DNA of 10,835 nt from contig JACMKG010000444.1 in NCBI GenBank assembly GCA_014380255.1, forward strand, positions 1 through 10,835. The letters are read 5' to 3'. This document shows positions 6,357-10,835 of this stretch, one piece after another. The notes beneath the pieces are model-generated. The model did not search any database. It was not told the DNA's origin and worked only from the letters and a program-made list of their open reading frames with translations. Source of the stretch: Prolixibacteraceae bacterium (lineage in GTDB: Bacteria > Bacteroidota > Bacteroidia > Bacteroidales > Prolixibacteraceae). Position 1 is the stretch's first letter, and each line of letters begins with the position of its first letter. The position numbers were made by a program, and so were the translations under genes.

Positions 6357-6854
6357 TTAAACTAAATTTCTTTGTCCAGGGTTTTCTAAAATGTCTGATG
6401 CTGTTTGATTACCGAGCTGTTCGGCTAATCCGATCAGAAGTCCTTCCGTTCCACGAATGTAGCAAAGCCGGTAAATGTTCTCATAATTAACCACTTCTCC
6501 AACGACTTCAGCACCATGCTTCGCAAGTCTGGGTAACAATTCGTCCAGATTATCAACCCTAAACATGATACGGAGATAGCCAAGAGAGTTCACCGGAGCA
6601 GTCCTGTGGTCTGCTATGGTATGTGGAGTGAAAAATTGTGAAAGTTCAAGTCGGCAGTGTCCGTCTGGGGTAACCATCATAGCAACCTCTACCGACTGAT
6701 CTCCAAGTCCTGTGACTCGTCCTGCCCATTCACCTTCAACCATCGCTCGTCCTTCAAGTTTCAGTCCTATTTCTGTGAAAAAGGATATGGCATTATCGAG
6801 CGATTCTACAACGATACCCACATTGTTCATCTCCATTAATTTACTTTTTGTCAT
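6357..6854 (-). CDS. VOC superfamily (glyoxalase/bleomycin-resistance-like) protein
   Basis: A complete 165-residue protein from ATG 6854. The frame is open upstream to ATG 6923, but those 23 residues are basic and unlike the family, while MNNVGIVVESLDNAISFFTE (9-28) is the family's first strand and helix. Two beta-alpha-beta-beta-beta modules can be followed: residues 9-75, ending DGHCRLELSQF, and about 91-147, from LGYLRIMFRVDNLDELLPRL to YIRGTEGLLIGLAEQ. The phrases GEWAGRVTGL, VEVAMM, DHRTAPVN and YRLCYIRG mark a common bacterial VOC subfamily of unknown substrate. Glu70 and Glu145 are where VOC enzymes place metal-binding glutamates; the histidine usual in the first strand is replaced (NNVG), so metal use is uncertain. 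It is cytosolic with no signal peptide, monocistronic as far as can be seen. Confidence 0.88.
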   Translation of the reverse strand: MTKSKLMEMNNVGIVVESLDNAISFFTEIGLKLEGRAMVEGEWAGRVTGLGDQSVEVAMMVTPDGHCRLELSQFFTPHTIADHRTAPVNSLGYLRIMFRVDNLDELLPRLAKHGAEVVGEVVNYENIYRLCYIRGTEGLLIGLAEQLGNQTASDILENPGQRNLV

Positions 6855-7020
6855 AGTCTTATTTACTTTTGAAGTTTTATTTAATAAGCTTATGTAAGGT
6901 ACCTTGGTCCTATAATTGCGCATTATAATTACGTTCCAGTGCTTTTAATAGTCTTGGAATGTCTTCGAGTGCGATTCGTGCAACTGCATAGAATACGCTA
7001 ATTCAATCGTAGAGTTTGCC
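6855..7020. other. Short spacer upstream of the VOC gene; nothing recognised
   Basis: About 165 bp between the VOC start codon and the terminator of the large T9SS protein gene. It should hold the VOC promoter, but no clear TTTG / TAnnTTTG pair was found, and no copy of the structured repeat was seen here. Confidence 0.4.
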
Positions 7021-7054
7021 AAAAGCTGCTCATTGCAAATAAGCAGCCTTTTTT
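7021..7054. terminator. Hairpin terminator after the large T9SS protein gene
   Basis: GCTGCT (7025-7030) and AGCAGC (7042-7047) form a 6-bp stem with an 11-nt loop. It is flanked by AAAA on the left (TTTT when read on the minus strand) and a run of six T on the right. It lies 13 bp past the stop codon of the large minus-strand gene, so it most likely ends that transcript. The better T-run is on the plus strand and would also stop read-through from the left. Confidence 0.6.
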
Positions 7055-7059
7055 GGTTA

Positions 7060-10000
7060 TTATTTTTTGATTATTTTTTGCTGATAGCTTTGGTTTTTGG
7101 TAGTTACTTTTATCAAATAAATACCGTCAGAGAATGAAGATAAGTCTATTTTTGATTCCTTTTCTTCTGTTGATTTTAATGCCGCTAATTTCAATTGTCC
7201 CCAACTATTAAATACTTCAATAAGATATTCTTGTTCATGATATTCCTCCAAATAAATTTTCAACAACCCTGACGTAGGATTTGGGTAAACCATCAGTTTC
7301 TGATCCTTGGTCATCGGATCTGTTCCTGTCGGAATTTTAACCGTTACTGTTACCTCGTCAACTGGTGAATCTAAAGTTCCATCGCTTACAACAAGTGAAA
7401 AGGTGTAATTGGTGTTGGCAATAACTTTCGGGGCAGTAAAGGTGGGATTAACGGTTGTCTCCGAAGATAATGTTATTCCGGCTGGTGCGATCCATTTGAA
7501 TGTCAATATATCTTTATCGGGATCGGTAGAAGCGGACCCATCGAGAGTATAAAGGCTATTCTCATTTATAAACTGATCGGTTCCGGCATTCGCTGTTGGA
7601 GCATTGTTTGGAGTTACTGTGACTATCACCTCGTCCGCAGGTGAATCGAGGGATCCATCGCTTACAATTAAACTGAATGTGTAGTTTGTAGTGGTAACAA
7701 CATCTGGAGCTGTAAAAGTTGGCTTGGAAACTGATGTTTCGTTCAAAGTAATACCAGTTGGAGCTGTCCATTTATAAGTCAAGGCAAAGCCTTCGGCATC
7801 AGCAGAACTAGTCCCATCCAGGGTTGCCATTTTTCCTCCGTGTATTGTTTGATCAGTTCCTGCATTGGCAACCGGGGCCTGGTTTGGCATTTCAACAATT
7901 GTCTCAAAATCCTTCCATTGGTCGGCCACTGAATAAAGTGGCTTTGCCCCACACGGGACATACAATATACAGGTTTTTATATTAACCCCGCTGAAAACAA
8001 AAGGAGAATGAGTTAAATCAACAGGTACATTGGAATAGGCTGTAATCGAATTTAGTCCTTCACATCCCATAAAAGCTCCACTTCCAATGGAAATAACCGA
8101 CGATGGAATTTCTATTGATGTTAAGTTTCTGCAATATTGGAATAAACCTATCCCAATAGAGGTAACAGACGAAGGAATATTGATCGATTTCAAACCATAA
8201 CAATACCCAAAGGCTGTCGGATCAATTGTGGTAACCGAGGAAGGAATGGTGATACTGGTCAATTTATCACATTGCGCAAATGCATCTTCTTTGATCGTTT
8301 GTACCGATGAAGGAATGGTATAGCTCCCTGTTTTTAGGCCGGGAAATTTCATCAGCGTTGTCTTATCTTTATTGAACAGTATTCCTTCCTGAGAGAAGTA
8401 GTTGGAATTAGTAGCTTCTACATTTATCAAACCTTTACAAAAATAAAATGCCTGATCTTTAATCAACGTAACTGATGCAGGTATTTCGAAGCTATTTATA
8501 CTGGTGCATCTGCCAAATGCAAAAGATCCAATTGAGTTAAGTGTTTGGGGAAATGTTATAGCTTTAAGAGAATATTTTCCATCACTTGGGTTTGTCGTAA
8601 AAAAAGCATAACTAGGGATCTCATTAGCAGGATATGTCACACTATTATTTTCCATTACTGTTCCCTCAGTTCCAATATATTCCTTAATAATCACATCACT
8701 CAAATTTATCTCAGTTAACGCTGGCATGTCATCGCGCATGGTTCTAAAATCGCGGGCATCGATGGTACCGATAAGTGTAAGGTCTGTTGTTGTAGATAAT
8801 TGATTTGAAAGGATGGATTTTAGATTCCCCGCAGTAACATGGACATTACCGTATTGCAATACTTCTATAGCTTGTGATGCTAATCCAGTGGTCGATATGG
8901 TAACAATTGCTTTACGAATGGATGTGGTTGGGTTTGCTGTCGCGGCTAAAGTAATTGTATTCGCATGGTTGGACCCGGTTACCGGGGTAATCGTCAACCA
9001 TGCTTGATCAGAAGAAGCTGACCAGTCTTCACTGGAAGATATATTAACGACCGCTGACCCACCATTCTTCCGAATGCTTACCGAAGTGTTAGAAAGAAAT
9101 ATTCCGGATTGTTCAATTTCAACAATATTTCTGAAATTATTCCATTGAGTGCTCGCTGCATAAAGTGATGTTGTGGCATGTGGAATATATAATTTACAAG
9201 TTGATGTAGTAAAATCGTTGAAAGTATATAAGGCTGAACTCAAATCAACTGGCGATACAGAATGAACATATAAGGAACTTAACCCGGTACAATTAAAAGA
9301 AAAATTTCCAATGCTTTTTACTCCGGAAGGAACAATGATCGTGGAAATATTATCGCAATGATAAAATGCCTCATCACTAACTGTTGTAACTGTTGATGGG
9401 ATGGTGTAAGTTCCGGCTTTCCAAACAGGACAGCTTATTAATTTTGTTTGGGTTTTATTGAAAAATACTCCATCCAGGGCTGAATAATTCGGGTTTTTAT
9501 CGTCGATACTCAGTAGACCACTACAATTGGAAAAAGGCCTCAGTCCAATGGAAGTTACGGTTGAAGGAATGTTTAAGGAAGTTAATGCAGTACAATTTCT
9601 AAATGCACCTTCTTTGATGGATGTTACTGACGAAGGAATTTGTATGGAAGTCAATTCGGTACAATGGTCGAAAGCATAAAGTCCAATAGAAGTAACCGTT
9701 GAAGGTATCGTATAGCTCCCTTTTTTTGATACAGGACATTGTATTAATTCCGACTGACTTTTATCGAATAATATCCCTTCTAAGCTTGAATATTTTTGAT
9801 TGTTTTGATCAACATGTAACGGCCCATTAAACCTATTGAATGCCCATTCTGCGATAAATGTAACTGACGCAGGTATCGTAAATTTGGTCGTACAATTACA
9901 TTCGGAGAAAGCGTTGCCTCCAATGGAAGTAACACCATTAGGAACCCCTTCTATCGTTAAGTTCTTACAACCCGCAAAAGCATTATCATCAATGGAAGTA

Positions 10001-10835
10001 ATTAAAGGGGGGAAGACAATTGATTTTAAACTAGTTTTACCATGGGTTAACTCAACCGATCTAAAGGCAAATCTTGGAATTCCATTTGCTGAATAGGTAT
10101 ACTTTTGAGAGATCGGTCCATCAGAACCTGAATATTCAACAATCACAACGTCACTCAAATCTATATCAGCTAATGCAGGCATCTCATCGCGCATGGTTTT
10201 AAAATCGCGGGCATCGATGGTGCCACTTAAGGTTAAGTTGGTAATGGTTGATAATTGGCTTGATAATACAGTTTTCAAGTTTCCGGCAGTGACTTCATAT
10301 TTACCGTATTGCGTTACTGTAATGGTTTGTGAAGCCGACCCAGGAGCAGATATGGTGACATTTGCAGTACGGTTATTCGTAGTTGTATTGGCAAAAGCAC
10401 CGAAGGTAATGGTAGTACTGTCAATAGTTCCCATGGCAGGGGCGATGGCGAGCCATGATTGATCTGATATAGGTTTCCAGTCTTTACTTGAATTTATTTT
10501 TATTTTGGCTGTACCACCTTTAATTCCTATGCCAACGGTTTTGGTCGATAGCAAAAATCCATCGTAACCATCAGGTAAACTGTTTGGTGCTATCTTTATG
10601 ATAGCAGATTGAAGTTCAGAAAATGTATTATACCCAGGATTTAAATTCCCAAGATAAAAATAGCCATCATAACTACCTCCCCAACCCCAATTGAAATGGA
10701 AAAAGTCATCGTTTTGATATCCATCGCATACAAAAGCATGCACAACTCCATTACAGGGCGCACTGGATCCTTGATACCAAATTGGACGTCCATTGTCTAA
10801 TTCCGTTTTCAGTAAACTTAACCAAGCGCTTTCTG
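7060..10835 (-). CDS. Giant T9SS-secreted protein: peptidase C10 (streptopain-like) + 2x[BACON-LRR_5] + 2 PKD-like + sorting domain (5' truncated)
   Basis: 1257 codons are in the window; the frame runs off the right edge and the gene begins outside. Residues are counted from 10833. Residues 1-85 are the end of a C10 cysteine peptidase: LLKTELDNGRPIWYQGSS, then VVHAFVCDGY with the catalytic His32, then FHFNWGWGGSYDGYF. The catalytic Cys would lie upstream. BACON domains follow at 93-177 and 577-662. After each comes a linker with GTIDARDF-TMRD-MPAL and BspA-type LRR_5 repeats (SIxIPSSVTSIGxxAFxxC), about eight at 265-522 and six at 755-935, each set closed by a YIP/YVP...W.F..IVE cap. Two PKD-like domains (985-1074, 1077-1166) begin APVANAGTDQ and APTANAGTDQ. 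Residues 1178-1257 are a type A T9SS sorting domain (VYPNPTSG, ending DGIYLIKVTTKNQSYQQKII). The protein is therefore exported and probably surface-anchored or released, perhaps a protease with adhesive modules. The GTG at 10743 is an internal valine, not a start. Confidence 0.92.
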   Translation of the reverse strand, partial: ESAWLSLLKTELDNGRPIWYQGSSAPCNGVVHAFVCDGYQNDDFFHFNWGWGGSYDGYFYLGNLNPGYNTFSELQSAIIKIAPNSLPDGYDGFLLSTKTVGIGIKGGTAKIKINSSKDWKPISDQSWLAIAPAMGTIDSTTITFGAFANTTTNNRTANVTISAPGSASQTITVTQYGKYEVTAGNLKTVLSSQLSTITNLTLSGTIDARDFKTMRDEMPALADIDLSDVVIVEYSGSDGPISQKYTYSANGIPRFAFRSVELTHGKTSLKSIVFPPLITSIDDNAFAGCKNLTIEGVPNGVTSIGGNAFSECNCTTKFTIPASVTFIAEWAFNRFNGPLHVDQNNQKYSSLEGILFDKSQSELIQCPVSKKGSYTIPSTVTSIGLYAFDHCTELTSIQIPSSVTSIKEGAFRNCTALTSLNIPSTVTSIGLRPFSNCSGLLSIDDKNPNYSALDGVFFNKTQTKLISCPVWKAGTYTIPSTVTTVSDEAFYHCDNISTIIVPSGVKSIGNFSFNCTGLSSLYVHSVSPVDLSSALYTFNDFTTSTCKLYIPHATTSLYAASTQWNNFRNIVEIEQSGIFLSNTSVSIRKNGGSAVVNISSSEDWSASSDQAWLTITPVTGSNHANTITLAATANPTTSIRKAIVTISTTGLASQAIEVLQYGNVHVTAGNLKSILSNQLSTTTDLTLIGTIDARDFRTMRDDMPALTEINLSDVIIKEYIGTEGTVMENNSVTYPANEIPSYAFFTTNPSDGKYSLKAITFPQTLNSIGSFAFGRCTSINSFEIPASVTLIKDQAFYFCKGLINVEATNSNYFSQEGILFNKDKTTLMKFPGLKTGSYTIPSSVQTIKEDAFAQCDKLTSITIPSSVTTIDPTAFGYCYGLKSINIPSSVTSIGIGLFQYCRNLTSIEIPSSVISIGSGAFMGCEGLNSITAYSNVPVDLTHSPFVFSGVNIKTCILYVPCGAKPLYSVADQWKDFETIVEMPNQAPVANAGTDQTIHGGKMATLDGTSSADAEGFALTYKWTAPTGITLNETSVSKPTFTAPDVVTTTNYTFSLIVSDGSLDSPADEVIVTVTPNNAPTANAGTDQFINENSLYTLDGSASTDPDKDILTFKWIAPAGITLSSETTVNPTFTAPKVIANTNYTFSLVVSDGTLDSPVDEVTVTVKIPTGTDPMTKDQKLMVYPNPTSGLLKIYLEEYHEQEYLIEVFNSWGQLKLAALKSTEEKESKIDLSSFSDGIYLIKVTTKNQSYQQKIIKK
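7336..7881 (-). repeat. Two tandem PKD-like domains
   Basis: Residues 985-1074 (7612-7881) and 1077-1166 (7336-7605) of the large protein align with each other throughout: xAGTDQ, TLDG-S--D, WTAP/WIAP-GITL, PTFTAP-V, TNYTFSL-VSDG-LDSP-DEV-VTV. They are likely a rigid beta-sandwich stalk before the sorting domain. The similarity shows a fairly recent internal duplication. Confidence 0.85.
7888..9105 (-). repeat. Internal module copy 2: BACON + LRR_5 + cap
   Basis: The second copy of a ~400-480-residue module in the large protein, with BACON, GTIDARDF linker, six LRR_5 repeats and cap. Its linker DNA at 8724-8769 matches 43 of 46 bases with 10179-10224 in copy 1, while the LRR parts are more diverged and two repeats fewer. 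Confidence 0.85.
9118..10557 (-). repeat. Internal module copy 1: BACON + LRR_5 + cap
   Basis: The first copy of the module, directly after the peptidase part. It has about eight LRR_5 repeats. Two short insertions of the form NxxYSxLxGxxFxK (a non-LRR loop common in BspA-like proteins) lie at about window residues 346-360 and 447-460. BACON-type features are the paired tryptophans (DWKPISDQSW) and the terminal TITVTQYG strand. Confidence 0.85.

Noticed and set aside
6855..6923. A longer VOC protein starting at ATG 6923
   Set aside because: The extra 23 residues do not resemble the VOC fold, whose first strand begins just after ATG 6854.
7562..10462. Short alternative-frame open frames on both strands within the large T9SS protein gene
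   Set aside because: They are shadows of the repetitive LRR and PKD coding sequence with no family features.
9118..10557. The regular LRR_5 repeats as a possible CRISPR or tandem DNA satellite
   Set aside because: The periodicity is at protein level (about 23 residues) with diverged DNA, inside one continuous reading frame, without identical repeats or unique spacers.

Overview
The window looks like chromosomal DNA from a member of the Bacteroidota, most likely in or near Bacteroidales/Marinilabiliales. The evidence is a protein ending in a type IX secretion (T9SS) sorting domain and carrying BACON domains, a GH2-GH95 glycan-degrading gene pair with a Bacteroidota-type signal peptide, AT-rich intergenic DNA, and no clear Shine-Dalgarno sequences before the start codons. 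The T9SS domain argues against gut Bacteroides proper. This placement is inferred from gene content, not from a marker gene.

Layout. (1) 1-2588, plus strand: the last 59 codons of a probable GH2 beta-galactosidase-like enzyme, then 17 bp later a complete secreted GH95 alpha-L-fucosidase-family enzyme. They look like the 3' end of a polysaccharide-utilisation operon, closed by a strong symmetric hairpin (2598-2634). (2) 2734-3771, minus strand, convergent: a secreted single-domain DUF1593 nucleoside-hydrolase-like protein. (3) 3772-7059: three small stand-alone minus-strand genes (SDR oxidoreductase, HD-domain phosphohydrolase, VOC/glyoxalase-like protein), separated by unusually long intergenic stretches of about 300-500 bp that hold structured repeats. 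(4) 7060 to the right edge, minus strand: the last 1257 codons of a giant secreted protein. It has a peptidase C10 (streptopain-like) C-terminal part, then two copies of a BACON + leucine-rich-repeat module, two PKD-like domains and a T9SS C-terminal domain. A hairpin terminator follows its stop codon.

The part most worth a second look is region 3. Two diverged, same-orientation copies of a ~140-nt structured element (about 5103-5247 and 5914-6047) flank the HD gene closely. Each has complementary ends, two internal hairpins whose base pairs are kept while the bases change, and a shared AAAAGATACAT linker. Further out, two 36-bp sequences (4048-4083 and 6268-6303, 29/36 identical) resemble the domain VI/3' end of group II introns, oriented opposite to the genes. 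One reading is a decaying gene-cassette array: attC-like sites after each gene, with antisense group II intron relics. Another is an interspersed repeat or structured-RNA family. No integrase, reverse transcriptase or transposase gene is visible here, so this remains a hypothesis.

No tRNA, rRNA, CRISPR array or intact insertion sequence was seen.
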